In this document: positions 1 through 12,064 of the stretch, in pieces
How the letters are laid out: each line of letters opens with the position of its first letter
Position numbering within the stretch: the first letter of the stretch is position 1
Origin: Aplysia californica
Taxonomy: Eukaryota > Mollusca > Gastropoda > Aplysiida > Aplysiidae
Length of the DNA stretch: 64,000 bases
NCBI RefSeq assembly: GCF_000002075.1
Contig: NW_004797569.1
Coordinates: 261,754-325,753, forward strand
Reading direction: 5' to 3'
Notes under the pieces: model-generated
What the model saw: only the letters and a program-made list of their open reading frames with translations
Databases searched by the model: none
What the model was told of the DNA's origin: nothing
Position numbers and translations under genes: made by a program

Positions 1-33
<33 letters not shown>
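1..33. repeat. (CA)n microsatellite
   Basis: CA dinucleotide run at the window edge; 34-120 is unremarkable. Confidence 0.9.
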
Positions 34-121
34 GGGCGCATATACACACATACTGCGCATGATAACTTTATCGTCTCTCAACCTTTGGCACAATGTCCTC
101 TCTATATTTGTTTTTGTTCGG

Positions 122-632
122 GTAAGTTTTTTTACGGCGCTCGCAACTGCGTAAGGTCTTTAGAGCGCGCGGACACACCTAACATTTTCGGTTGGTAGGA
201 AATTTTGAATTTTGCCCGGGTTGCGGCCGAAGTCTACTCTTATCCATTTTGGACTACCAAGGGATCTTTAAATTGCGCGGCTTGTACACGGGACTTCCGA
301 GATTTTTCACCTTTGTCCTAGAAGGCTAGGTGTAGTAATGTTCTTTCCAACCAGAAGATCAGGGGCGTGGCTGAAAGACAGCAGTAAGAAGGAGCCAAAG
401 AGAAGCAGTAGAAAGGCTGCAGAAAGAGTCAGGAGCCCAGAGGAGGGGGCAAAAGAGGTGAGGGGGGTAGGGGCAGAACGTGGAGACGAAAGCAGACAAC
501 AGAATATTGCTGGAGAGCAGGAAAGGAGGTGAAATTTTAGAGAAGAAAATGTTTCTGCCTCTACCCGGATTCGAACCTGGGACCTTTGAATGAGAGGCAA
601 ACACCTTAACCTCTAGGCCACGAGAGCCCCCG
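122..632 (-). repeat. tRNA-derived SINE, type C
   Basis: On the minus strand the element starts with a tRNA-like head: A box TGGCCTAGAGG, B box GGTTCGAATCC. A body of about 400 bp follows, then the shared 3' tail (GAGCGCCGTAAAA). Apparently full length. Confidence 0.85.
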
Positions 633-682
633 TGCCCCCTAGCGGGAACACAATCGAACAACAAATCTATTGCTGGTTTAAG

Positions 683-741
683 TTTTTAGTTTTAGTTAGA
701 GTTTTAAGGCACTTGCAACACAATTAGGTTATATAAGTGCC
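683..741 (-). repeat. SINE type A tail fragment
   Basis: TTTTAGTTTTAGTTAGAG, then ACGGC-like and CACTTGCAACACAA sequence: the 3' tail of the superfamily in its CACTTGC variant. Confidence 0.6.
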
Positions 742-1260
742 GAAGTGGTCGAGAGGTTACGGCGTTCGTCTCTCATTCAATAGGTCCCGAGCTCGAATCT
801 GGATTGCGACGGAAAATTTTCTTCTCTAAAAAATTGTCTCCTTTCACTTCCTTTCCTGCTCTCAAGCAATGTCCTGTCGTCTGCTTTCGCCTCCACTTTC
901 TGCTCCCACCCTCTCACCTCATTAAATTGCCCCCTCCTCTCGGCTTCTGGCTCTTTCTGTAGCCCTTCTTATATTCTATTGCTACTCCTTGGCTCCTTCT
1001 TACTGATGTCTTTCAACCGCACCCTGATCTTAGGATAGGTGAGATCTAACACCTAACCTTCTCCGATAAGGGCCAAAAATCTCGGAAGTCTCGCGTGCAA
1101 GTTTCGCCCGTTAAAAATCCCTTGATGGTCCAAAATCAAAAGTAAACTTTGGCCGCCACCAAAGCAAAATTCAAAATTTCCTACCAACTGAAAACTTTTA
1201 ATGTGCCCCGCGCGCTCATACAACTGAATGCTGTTGCGGGTGCCGTAAAACACTTACCAA
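742..1260 (+). repeat. tRNA-derived SINE, type C
   Basis: The head is GTGGTCGAGAGGTTACGGCG with B box AGCTCGAATCT. The body matches the copy at 122-632 in inverted orientation and ends at GGTGCCGTAAAACACTTAC. Confidence 0.8.
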
Positions 1261-1354
1261 TTTTTTTATTATAATACAGTCGAGGCTAGTCAGGGTTTTC
1301 TCTCGAGTAGGGGCAAAAGCTGCCATCGTGATCAGAATATTCCCAAAAACAATA

Positions 1355-1524
1355 TGCCCCCGTGTTTTTATGCACCCCGCATAATTTAACAGAATTGTAT
1401 CATTATTCTTTTTGTGTGCAGAATTTCTGATTATTTTCCTTCATCATTCTTTGTTGAAATTAAGAGAATCGCATAATTTCACATTTTGGGGCACAGTTTG
1501 CATAATTTCATTTTTTTTTTTTTT
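1355..1524 (+). mobile_element. MITE M1, partial copy
   Basis: TTTTATGCACCCCGCATAAT through TTTGCATAATTTCA, matching the 179-bp M1 family described at 12065. The right end has decayed into a T run. Confidence 0.65.
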
Positions 1525-1603
1525 AGGCATCCGACCACGGAGACAGAACAATCATGTTCGATTTTATCGAATTGTCAAAACTACATGTACAGCAGTAGTA
1601 GCT

Positions 1604-1802
1604 TATACCCAGTGCACATTGACACGATCAGTTCGGTTTGGTGGGCGGGGCTCGTCAGAACGAGAGCGAAAAGCGACCATCGTGGCACAAACCGAACGAA
1701 GCCGACGGTGACCTTCAAAAACAAACTCTTTTGTTTTCAAGGCCGCGAGTCGGGCGATCGGTTTGTGTGAGAGGACCGATCCTCCAATGGGCACTGGGTA
1801 TA
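1604..1802. mobile_element. MITE M5 with 18-bp inverted ends
   Basis: TATACCCAGTGCACATTG at the left and its inverse at 1785-1802 with one mismatch. 199 bp, non-coding, also foldback inside. Ends are consistent with a TA target. A partial relative lies at 2690-2927. Confidence 0.7.
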
Positions 1803-1870
1803 ACTTAGCCCTCCATGGAGGAAAATCTGCCGGGCCTCTACTCAATTTGATTGGCAGTGTGCACTGACTT

Positions 1871-2394
1871 ATGCCTTACCATCATCATCATCATTACCTT
1901 TCTCGCCCTGCACCAGGGTATAGGCCACGGACAAACTATTTTCATCTCTCTCTATCCGAGACTAGCCTTTTAATGTTATTCCAGGTCTTCCCACTTTTCT
2001 GTACTTCAATATCTGTGATTTTTCTCCAGGTTCCACGCGGTCTTCCCCTTGATCTTTTACCCCGTGGATTCCAATCCAACACTTTCGTTTCTATGCAGCT
2101 GCCTGACTTCCTGAGAGCATGTCCAATCCATCGCCACCGCCTTCTTCCTACCTCATCTCTGACTGGGATCTGTCTTGCTTTCCTTAACACTTCCTCGTTG
2201 GTGACCCTGTCTGTCCATCTGATCCTCAGCAACTTTCTAAAACACTTTTTCAAGAAAACCTGGATCCTCTTTATGTATGTCTGTGATGCGTTCCATGTCT
2301 CACATCCATACAACAGGACTGACTTCACTTTTGAATTGAAAATCCTCAGCTTTGTTCGAAGTGAGATATCTTTGGTCTTCCAAATCCTATTCAA
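1871..2394 (-). mobile_element. LINE 3' end (RT C-terminal region)
   Basis: On the minus strand the frame reads KSVLLYGCETWNASQTYIKR, then RRRWRWIGHALRKSG and GKRSRGRPRGTWRK, typical of the end of an endonuclease/reverse-transcriptase LINE. A stop and a (TGA)n tail follow. 5'-truncated. A second copy of the same end is at 22238-22460. Confidence 0.8.
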
Positions 2395-2583
2395 AGATCA
2401 TACATTGCGGGTGCTCTGGTGTGGTTTGCTTCTTCTTTCCTATCAAACATCTATCGTCCTTATCTGCCCTTCTTCTTTTTTATGTTCGTTACTCTCTTGT
2501 AACACCTCTAATCTTCTGGCGCTCATATGACCTTATGCATTTGCGAGCGCCGTAAAATCTCTACTAAACTAAAACTAAAAGAT
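2395..2583 (+). repeat. SINE type A
   Basis: Body GGGTGCTCTGGTGTGGTTTG and CCTATCAAACATCTATCGTC, ending in tail GCGCTCATATGACCTTATGC and (ACTAAA)n. It abuts the LINE fragment. Confidence 0.85.
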
Positions 2584-2689
2584 TATACATTACTATAAGG
2601 AACTTAGTTTGGGCCCCCCAGATTTCCCCTATATAATATAGATGGAACAAAATCTTTCATCTTGATACAATTCAATACTACATAATTCA

Positions 2690-2927
2690 ACGAAATTTGA
2701 CAGTGACCTTCACAACCAAACACGTTGGGTTTTTTTAAGTCGCGAGTCGAATCTGTTGTATCCATGAAAAAACAACAACCCAACAACAACAACAAAAACA
2801 AACAAACAGCAACCAACAAAAAAACAAAACACAAAAAACACCCCCAAAAAAACACAATAAAAACTCCAACAACGTCTGGTTGGTCTCGACTCCATCAATC
2901 CGACTAGCAATGAGCACTGGATATACC
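2690..2927. mobile_element. Degraded relative of MITE M5
   Basis: Shares the GTGACCTTCA...CGCGAGTCG interior and the right end CAATGAGCACTGGATATA with 1604-1802. An A/C-rich insertion lies in the middle. Confidence 0.45.
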
Positions 2928-2955
2928 ATAACGATTGCACCGGAGATGTCGGCGC

Positions 2956-2956
<1 letters not shown>

Positions 2957-3019
<63 letters not shown>

Positions 3020-3040
3020 TTTTTTTAAAAAAATAATATA

Positions 3041-3087
<47 letters not shown>
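2957..3087. repeat. (AAT)n facing (ATT)n, large inverted microsatellite
   Basis: About 60 bases of AAT, a short AT-rich centre, then about 45 bases of ATT. The strand could fold on itself. Probably two SINE tails joined tail to tail. Confidence 0.85.
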
Positions 3088-3089
<2 letters not shown>

Positions 3090-3218
3090 ATGATAAAAAT
3101 TGCGTAGAGTGCCTTTCCCAAGAGCACAACATCGAGTTTGAGAGTGAGACTCGAACCCCAACCCGCAACCTCGCTTTTTTGAGTCCGGTAGCCTAACCAC
3201 AGGACTACCAACGTACAC
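3088..3218 (-). repeat. tRNA-derived SINE, type E
   Basis: On the minus strand: GTCCTGTGGTTAGGCTACCG, B box GGTTCGAGTC, then GTGCTCTTGGGAAAGGCACT and an (ATT)n tail. Longer relatives at 8985 and 20035. Confidence 0.75.
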
Positions 3219-3261
3219 TTACTTACATACTCTCTCCCTATACCGTCAGGTACATAAGGCT

Positions 3262-3390
3262 GATTTCGTCGTTTTATGCAAGAAAAGTTCTGAAATTATG
3301 CAAACTGAGCCCAAAAATGTGAAAGTATGCGATTCTGTTTAATTTTTTTTACAAAGAATGATAAAGGAAAATAATCAGAAATTATGCAAA
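3262..3390 (-). mobile_element. MITE M1, partial copy
   Basis: TCGTTTTATGCAAGAAAAG through AATAATCAGAAATTATGCAA. The right end is missing. Confidence 0.65.
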
Positions 3391-3546
3391 AGGCAGACCT
3401 GGCAGCTGACGCCACGCTCGACTGTCCCTGGCCACGTCCTCCAATTTCGGCACATCCAGGCCCTGGGTGATTGCCCCATCCCTTATTGTGTCTCTATAGC
3501 TTCCAGTTGGTCTTCCTCTTTTCTTTTTCCAGTTGGTCTCCAATAC

Positions 3547-3690
<144 letters not shown>

Positions 3691-3732
3691 ATAAATATGA
3701 CGAGGTGTGCAGCGGTACCATTCACCAGCCGT

Positions 3733-3905
3733 GTGGTGTGTGGATGTGTGGACAAGGTGCTTCGTCGTTGCACGTGGGAGTGGGAAGTTCGAGTCTCGGG
3801 TGGGGAGAAACCTTATCGAGAACATCATGTATGTATCTCTGTCTCTCTGTTGCAACACTGTATCACTCTCAGTCTCAGCCAAGGTCGGCCCTGACGGACA
3901 GGGAC
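3733..3905 (+). repeat. tRNA-derived SINE, type D
   Basis: Head with GTTGCACGTGGGAGTGGGAAGT-like sequence and B box AGTTCGAGTCTC. Body shares the GGGTGGGGAG and GCCCTGACGGACAGG blocks with copies at 42203, 45510 and 59884. Confidence 0.65.
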
Positions 3906-6900
3906 ACCCCCCCGGGGCGGTGCCACTGACTGAAGTGTCTTTAGGCCATTCTCAAAGGGGGGGGACATTTCTCGTTCTAGAATTGTAAATGGGCCGATCT
4001 AACAATGTCATGCTCATCATCATCATCATCCGGTGCCTTGCCGACTGGCGTGGGCGATCATGGACCTCCACTTCCATCTGTCTTTCGATGCAGCAACGGT
4101 GTCTGTTGTTCTTGCTGCTCCCAGCCATGTTGTCATCTTGTCCAGTATCTTTTCCCTCTGTCTGCCTCTGCCTCTCTTTCCATCAAACTTTCCTGTTGTT
4201 ACAATGTTCTCTAATGCTTCTTTCCGCATTGTGTGTCCGAAAAAATTTGCCTGTCGTTTTCTTATATTCGTGATAAGTTGTTTTCTATAATTTGCTTCAA
4301 CCAGGACTTCTTCATTTGTTTTTCTAGCTGTCCATGGGATACGTAGCATGCGTCTCATGAACCACAACTCTGTCGCTACAATTGCTTTTCCCAGCTGTTT
4401 ATTGATTGTCTACGCTTCGCACCCGTATGAAAGGATTGGCTCGATGTAACTTTTCATTACTCTTTTCCTCATTTCCAGTGACAGATTGATGTTTGTTAGT
4501 ATCTGTTTCATCTTGTGGAAGGTTGCTTTTGCTTGGCAAATGCGGCTTTTAATTTCGGTGTGACATCTACCATCTGATGATATAATGGTCCCCAAATATT
4601 TAAAATGTTGTTCTTGCTTGAGGGTGGTATCATTGATTTTGATATTGCATGTTGGGATTGGAGTATTTCTGCTTATCACCATCGTTTCGGTTTTCTTGAT
4701 GTTTAGGCTTAAGCCCATGTTGTCACTCTCTTGTACGATGACATTTAATAGATTCTGCAGGTGTTCTTCATTTTCTGCTATTAGGACTGTGTCATCTGCA
4801 TATCTTAGATTGTTTATATTATGTCCCCCTATCGAGATACCAGGCATTTCTTCTATGTGTCTCATGATATTTTCACTATACAGGGAGAACAAGTCTGGAG
4901 AAAGTACACATCCTTGTCTGACTCGTCTTTTAATCTGTATGTATTCGCTGATGTCGTTTTCTATTCTCATTGCAGCAGTTTGATCCCAGTACATGTTTTT
5001 GATAATCCTTAAGTCCTTCCCGTCGATATTAAGAACTTCCAGCATGTCGATGATCTTGTCGTGCCTGACTTTGTCGAATGCCTTAGTGTAGTCTATAAAA
5101 CATAAATGAAGATCTTTCTGAACTCCTAGGGCACGTTCCATTGTTGTTCTGATGACATATATGGCATTTACAGGGCCTTTGCCTTCAATAAATCCACACT
5201 GTTCTTGGGCTATTTCTGGGATAATTTTATTTCTTATTCTCATCATAATTATTCTGAGTAATATTTTTGTTATGTGGCTCATGAGGCTGATGGTACGATG
5301 TGTTTCACATTCGTTTGCATTAGGTTTCTTTGGTAAAGCTATGAAGATAGATTTTGACAAGTCTGATGGAATATGTCCAGTGGCATATATGTTGTTAAGA
5401 AGTTTTGTCAGCGTGGTGATTCCAATGTCTTCTAAAGCTTTAATCATCTCTGTGGTGATGTTGTCCGGTCCTACAGCTTTCCCATTCTTCATCTTTCGTA
5501 GTGCCTTGATAACTTCTTCTTTCATGATTGGTGGTCCCTCGTTGTTATTTTCCACTTTTCTTTGTTCATCTTTTTTGTCATTGTACAGGTCACCGATATA
5601 TTCTGTCCAACGTTCTAGTATCTTGTCTTTGTCCATTATGACATTCCCATCCTTTGATTTGAGGCATCCTGTTGATCCACATGTTCTTGTATGGCACACC
5701 TCTTTAATTTTTCTGTGTAGATATTTTGAGTTCGCATTGGAATGATTTTCCATTTCCTCACATTCTTCTTTTAACCAGGTCTCTTTTGCTAGATTACATT
5801 TGTGTCTGATTTCTTTATGAAGATTCATATATTTTTCCAAATTGTTTTTGTTTATTCTTCGTTCCTCCATAAGATTAAGAATTTCTTCAGTCATCCATTT
5901 CTTCTTTGCTTTTGTTGTCTTTTCTGGTATGACTTCTTTTGCAGCCTCATTTATAGATGCTTTAAGCTGTTCCCATTGTTTTTCTATGTCTTGTATTTCT
6001 TCTAAGGGCTCGAATTTATTTTGTACAATTATTCTGAATTTATCTTGCATTTCTTTGTTTGATTAATTGTAGTATGGCCATGTTTAGTTTCATATTCTTT
6101 TTCTTGCTCATGTGTGTTTTTTTCAATCTGATTCTAAATTTTCCCACTAGTACATGGTCACTGTAACAGTCTGCACCTGGCCGCGTTTTGACATTTAGCA
6201 TCTCGTTTTTGTATCTTTTCTTGATCAGGATATAGTCGATCAGGTTGCGAGCGCTGTCTCCAGGACTCTTCCAGGTCCATATCTTCTTGGTGGTTGTTCA
6301 TACCAAGTGTTTCCAATAATCATGTCATTCAGGATGGCCCATTCTATCAGTGTTTCTCCTCTTTCATTTCTGTTTCCCAGTCCATATGGACCCACTATGT
6401 CTTCATGTCTTGTTGCTCCCACTTTTGCATTAAAATCACCCATGACTATGACAATATCTTGTGATTTACAATGTGTCTTTGCTTGGTTTATTTCATCACA
6501 ACATTTCTCTATTTCTTCTTCTGTGCTTTCTGAGGTTGGCGCATATGCTTGGATGATGGTCGTATCGAATGGTGATCCTTTCAGTCTCACCAGCATAACT
6601 CTGTCTGATATTGTCAGGTACCCCTTAAGTGTCTTCGATGTTGGCATGTCCATGATGACCGCTACTCCTCTTTCATGTTTGTCGCCTCCTGAGTAAATGA
6701 TGTTATAGCTGTCGGACAATATTCTGCCAGCTCCTGTCCATCGTACTTCACATAAACCCATGATGTTGACATTCATTCTCTTCATTTCTTTCTTGATGTT
6801 GTCCAGTTTTCTTTCTCCAGCAATGTTCTCACATTCCAGGTTGCTATGTTTCTTGTTTGATTTTTCCTTTTGTGAGCAGTATCTTGATGACGATCTGGTG

Positions 6901-7618
6901 TCCCCTGCTGTGCATGACTGACCCTACCGGACGAGGCAGTTCTTTCAGAACTCCCCTTTACGTCTTTATCTTTATTTATTGAAGTGATATGATCCATAAC
7001 GTTCTAGGGAAAGAATACAGCAGTGGTTTCCCCTTGCCTTCTGCTGGATTTTTGTACGGTTTTTCTCCGCTTGCCTTTGTCCAAAAGGACTAACCCACAA
7101 GGCAGTGGGGGCAGGTGACAGGTTTCGGCGCCTCCCTCTCGCCTGACAGTCTCTTTACTGAGCACATGAGGTATTTTATAGAGACAGGATTGCCCCCACC
7201 CTGTTCCGTCTCGCTCTCCAAGACTGTCGCCAGTTGGTCCGCGACTGCTTATTGGTTATTCGCAGCTACCCTAGATAATGTAGACCGTTCCACTATCCGC
7301 CACATGTGGACGCGGTGGGTCGGGGATGTCATGCTCATAACTGTGCCTGAACTACAACAGGGAACTGCTGCTTTTTCCCCCAATCCTTACTATCGTCATT
7401 TTCCTCTACTGCTTTAGTATGTTTGTCACACTCTTGTGACCTGCTATTTCCGGGGTGCCTTGACAGTCGAAGCAGACTTTGTGCTGCTGAAGCTAGAGAG
7501 GTAAGCACAGTATGTCTGATTCCCTGTAACTGTACGGACTTCTCTGTAGACATCCATCCCTTGGTGCTCATATGACCTTAAGCAGTTGCGAGCGCCGTAA
7601 AACCTCTACTAAAATAAA
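3895..7618 (+). repeat. SINE type B split by a LINE
   Basis: The 5' part is 3895-4017 (GGCGGTGCCACTGACTGAAG). The rest is 7326-7618, ending GCGAGCGCCGTAAAACCTC and ACTAAAATAAA. The LINE at 4018-7325 sits between them. Both sides repeat the 13-mer ATGTCATGCTCAT. Confidence 0.88.
4018..7325 (-). mobile_element. Nearly whole RTE-clade LINE (3.3 kb)
   Basis: The minus strand shows an APE-type endonuclease (IATWNVRTL, CEVRWTG, VIVMGDFNAKVGA) and then reverse transcriptase (CFIDYTKAFDKVRHD, VRQGCVLSPDLFSLY, NNLRYADDTVLIAE, FKYLGTIISSDG). The end (RRMLRIPWTARKTNEEVL, GKRGRGRQREKILD) is close to BovB/RTE, and the 3' tail is (GAT)n. A 13-bp target duplication flanks it (4005-4017, 7326-7338). The 5' UTR is at about 7000-7325. 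Breaks seen: about three frame changes, in the endonuclease and just before RT, and one in-frame TAG where the YGCEAW tryptophan is expected (about 4410). So it is recent but not intact. Confidence 0.9.
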
Positions 7619-7727
7619 TAAAAGGGCAGGGACGTAACAGCCTACCTCCTTACTGACCTAAACTGTGTCGACGAGAGCGCAAAACACCCATCAGTACAAC
7701 AATACTGCGCGAGGCGGCTTTTACTTT

Positions 7728-7799
7728 TAGTTTAGTTTTAGAAAGAGCTTTACGGCACTTGCAACACAATAAGGTCATATAAGTGCCGACGATTAGAAG
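7728..7799 (-). repeat. SINE type A tail fragment
   Basis: TTTTAGTTTAGTTTTAG, then CTTTACGGCACTTGCAACAC, cut by the next SINE copy. Confidence 0.65.
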
Positions 7800-7976
7800 T
7801 GTTTGTTTTAGTAGAGGTTTTACGGCGCTCGCAACTGCATAAGGCCATATGAGCGCCAGAAGATTAGGGGTGTTACAAGAGAGTAACAAACACAAAAAAG
7901 AAGGAGAGATCAGGATAATAGATGTTTGATAGGAAAGAAGGCGAAAACCACGCCAAAGCACCCGCCAACCTCCCAC
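7800..7976 (-). repeat. SINE type A
   Basis: Whole copy on the minus strand, from the tail TTTTAGTAGAGGTTTTACGG to the head GCACCCGCCAACCTCCCAC. Confidence 0.85.
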
Positions 7977-8149
7977 ACGAGGCGGCTTTGGTGTAGGTAC
8001 TGGTTACTGATATGATAAAGGCTAAATTTACAGGGCGCTGGCTGGCAAGAGTGATGAGAAATAGAAACAGAAGGAGCAGACCACACTAAAACATCCTTCG
8101 CTGGTAAGGTTAGATAGACATATTGGTAGCAAGGAGCAAAGTTACTGAT

Positions 8150-8499
<350 letters not shown>

Positions 8500-8984
8500 G
8501 GGGGGGAGGTTGAAGTGTGGCTGTTTACTGGGAGTTCAAGAACAATAATATTATAGAAACAATAACTATACATATAGAAACAATAACAATATACGTATAG
8601 AAACTATTCAAAGAAGTGTGAATTCCACTGTATTTTGTAATTTTAATGCTGCAGTTCAAGAGCACAACTTTTCTCTCTGATTAAATAATGCACAGTAATA
8701 ATATTATACTGGTAAGGAAAAAATGCATAAGTACCCTGTGTAAAATATATTTTTGTTCCAAACTTGTGCTGGAATAAGAACCAAATCATTTATATCTACA
8801 TCATGTAACAAAACAGGTCTTTCTTTTCCAGCAGGGATGCCATGGTGGGATTTTGTGAAAATACCAGAAAATGTGAAAAGTTGAATAATTTATAAAGATA
8901 ACAAAAAACGTTAAAAGATACAACTAACATGGGGTAAACAGGAAACACATTCTTAAAATAAAATCTGTTCTTCTAGTAATCTAC

Positions 8985-9365
8985 TGAAAAATAAAGGAAA
9001 TAAGAAGAAGAAGAAGAAGAATGATAATAATAAATAATAATAGTACACAGCATTTGTATAGCACAAATTCCCACTCATCAGTAAGCACCGCGTGCTTCAC
9101 AATAATTATTACCCCAGTAGAGCTGAGAGCATTCTGAGACGAAGTCAACTTCCTGGGAAGCATACAGAGGAAGCTGCCATTTCACAGGTTCTGAAACACT
9201 AACATACTGACAAAGTTTTTCCCTCTCTATGGACAAGTACCCATTCTCACCTGAGCGAAGTGAGGAAAATTCGTGTAAAGTGTCTTTCCCAAGGACACAA
9301 CATCGGCTCTGAGGTTCAAATCCCGAACCCGCAACCTTACGATTGCGAGTCCAGTAAACTAGTTT
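8985..9365 (-). repeat. tRNA-derived SINE, type E, near full length
   Basis: On the minus strand: head with GGTTGCGGGTTCGGG, then GTCCTTGGGAAAGACACTTT, CACTTCGCTCAGGTGAGAAT, and tail GCTATACAAATGCTGTG with (ATT)n. Confidence 0.8.
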
Positions 9366-9369
9366 TTAA

Positions 9370-9885
9370 AAAGTTTTAGTAGAGTTTTTACGGCGCTCGC
9401 AACTGCATAAGGTTATATGAGCGCCAAGGGGTGGATGTCAAGAGAGAAATCCATACAGAGAATCAGACTTACTCTGCTCACCTCTCTAGCTTCAACAGCA
9501 CAAAGTCAGCTTCGACTATCAAGTCACCCCGGAAATAGCAGTTCAAAAGAGAGTGACAAACATACAATAAAAGTAGAGGAAAAAAAGAAGCAGTTCCCCC
9601 TGTGTTGTTCAGGTACAGTTATGAGCATGACATTGATATATCAGCCCATTTACAATTCTACTGTGCTTGAACGAGAAATGTCCTCCCTTTGAGAATGGCC
9701 TAGAGACACTTCAGTCAGTGGCACTGCCCCGAGGGGTGATCATGACATTGATAAATCAGCCCATTTACAATTCTACTGTGCATAAGAGCATGTTGATATC
9801 CCCCCTTTGGGAATGGCCTAAAGACACTTTAGTCCGTAGCACTGCCCTGGGGAGGGGCAGTAGTAAAAGTACCTACGTCACCGAC
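9370..9885 (-). repeat. SINE type B with tandem 5' end
   Basis: From TTTTAGTAGAG and GGCGCTCGCAACTGCATAAG through ATTTACAATTCTACTGTGC. The head (ATTTACAATTC...CACTGCCC) occurs twice, so the 5' end is duplicated or two copies are fused. Confidence 0.8.
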
Positions 9886-10225
9886 TGAAATAAGAGGAAA
9901 TAATGAACACAATGATGACAATGGCATCCCTGCTCCAGGGGTTCCTTGTATTACATGAACATGTGTGACATCACAGTTTCACTGACCAACACCAGCCATG
10001 AAGGACGCAATCTCATAGGAACAGATTTTGATGTAAAGACATAACAAAATTAATCTGAGTTAATATCAAAAGCATCAGGCTGATATCAAGGTAAATAGAC
10101 CCGTAATAATATTGGAAATGACAAAATTGAAAAAAAATATATAAAAGCGACTTATATTTTGAATTTATTGCACCATATATATAAAATGTAAGGGAAAATC
10201 TTTAAAAGTATTTAAAATATGACAC
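9886..10225. other. Intergenic, no recognised feature
   Basis: AT-rich sequence with no open frame of interest and no repeat family recognised. Confidence 0.5.
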
Positions 10226-10227
10226 TA

Positions 10228-11272
10228 TAGTGCGGTCCAAAATTCGTGGCGCAACTTATCCTCAAATATCTCTTTAACGGGTGAACCAGTGTCACCCATA
10301 CTTTGCACAGTAGTTTGTATCAATTTGTCTTAATCATATTTTTTTAACAATAAATAAGGCCCGATTCAAAAACTTTTCTTCATAAATTTATATAACATAC
10401 TATAAATCTCCATCACACGGAAAAAGTGATTGCTCACAGCACTTCCCGCTTCTAGCACACATTTTGCATACGCATACGGCCTACGTCACAGCTCACCACT
10501 GACACTTTTTGGTGGCAAAACTTCTTACAAAAATATTTTTATAAGGAACATTTTTTTTTTTGCACAGAAGGGTTTCTAAACATACGTTCAATATGCAAAA
10601 GCATACTATTGTGATTAGAAAAAAATTACAGACTTGCTTTTAAAAGTGAATATTGCCCGAGCTGTAAACTTTTTCAAATCTGTAGAAACCATCGACTGGG
10701 ATTTTTTATTAGTATTTATTAGGGAATTTTCTAGAATACAGTGTGCAGGAGTTTGAAAAAATATTCACCTGTTAAGACAAATTGATATATTATAAGTCAT
10801 TGTGAAAGAATTGGAGGATCTATGTTCGGTAGGTAAGCAGATATTTCATAATAAGTAACGCCATGCATTTTTTAGTTAGTTTTAGTAGAAGTTTTACGGC
10901 ACTCGCAACTGCATAAGGTCATATGAGCGCCATGGGGTGGATGTCAACAGAGGAGTCCTTACAGGGAATCAGGCTTACACTGCTCACCTCTCTAGTCTCT
11001 AGCCTCAACAGTACAAAGTCTGCTTCGACTATCAAGGCACCCCGGAAATAGCGGGTCACAAAAGTGTGACAAACATAAAATAGAAGGAGAGGAAAATGAC
11101 GATAGTAAAGACTAGGAAAGAAAAAGCAGCAGTTCCCTGTTGTAGTTAAGGCACAGTTACGAGCATGACATTGTTAGATCAGCCCATTTACAATTCTACT
11201 GTGCACTAGAACAAGAAATGTCCCCCCTTTGGGAATGACCTACAGACACTTCAGTCATTTTTGACCGCACTA
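10228..11272. mobile_element. TIR element M2 interrupted by a SINE
   Basis: Ends TAGTGCGGTC and GACCGCACTA at TA sites, with inverted arms of over 100 bp (CAATTTGTCTTAA facing TTAAGACAAATTG). Without the SINE at 10872-11256 it is about 650 bp, the same size as 48650-49300. No transposase frame. Probably a Tc1/mariner-type non-autonomous element (inference from TA). Confidence 0.75.
10872..11256 (-). repeat. SINE type B
   Basis: Tail TTAGTTTTAGTAGAAG, then GGCACTCGCAACTGCATAAG, and head ending GACACTTCAGTC. ATTTTT flanks both sides. Confidence 0.85.
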
Positions 11273-11500
11273 TAGCTGCAGAACACTGACACTACGTCCT
11301 TAGATCTGCTGAGAGTAATTTGGTCAAGATAAACTGTTTTATCAGTGGACGTTAACTTTATCAAAGAACAAGATGGAGAGGGTAGTACAATGTAGTACAT
11401 GTAGTTGTTATCAATCCGGGTTATCCATCCAGATGGAAAGGGCACAAGAAGATTAACAAGGTGATGACTTAACAGAAACTTTGTCTGATCATGTCGGCAC

Positions 11501-11650
11501 ATATCGCGACCTCAGAGCTTTCTTGTCTTATCTCCATTTTTTTAAATATTGAAAATGTGACCTCTTCTTAAACTCACTCTTTGTTATGCAAGTTTTCATT
11601 GTTGTTAAAAATGGAGGTAGGACAAGAAAGTACTGAGGTCGCGATACGTA
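11501..11650. mobile_element. 150-bp foldback MITE
   Basis: TATCGCGACCTCAG at the left and CTGAGGTCGCGATA at the right, with CTTTCTTGTC and CTCCATTTTT also inverted. The arms are about 40 bp. Confidence 0.7.
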
Positions 11651-11654
11651 AAGC

Positions 11655-11881
11655 GTGATGACAAAATGAGTTACTTCACGGATTCAAGCTCTATGGAAAT
11701 CGATAGGTCATGCTTATAGTACAGGTGAAGTTTTTACAATTAATAAGTATGAAATAATAAAAGGCGAGTTATACTTTAAAAAATGTAATCAATAGAAAAT
11801 CTATAAATTTGACCCTTTGTGTCGATTTTTGGACAATATCTCTATTCGAGGATTGCGAGAAGTAACTAATTTTGTCAGCAT
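11655..11881. mobile_element. MITE M3
   Basis: GATGACAAAATGAGTTACTT at the left and AAGTAACTAATTTTGTCAGC at the right, with AAGTATGAAATAATAAAAGG inside. Other copies at 21230-22042 and 50488-50710. Confidence 0.75.
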
Positions 11882-12064
11882 GCCTCACAAATCTTTGAGC
11901 TGACGCACTTGGTCTCCGTTCAGGACACTAGGGTCGTTGTAAAAATATTCACGCAAGATTGGAACAACTTTAGAATCTCTCCATTTTGAACCTCAAACCT
12001 CCACGTGGAGGTCAAGTACACAATCAACGAGGCCGCATCGGCTGACAGTAAAAACTGGCACAAT

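Noticed and set aside
1412-1770. Overlapping plus-strand open frames
   Set aside because: They cross the MITE M1 and M5 copies and carry no protein motif.
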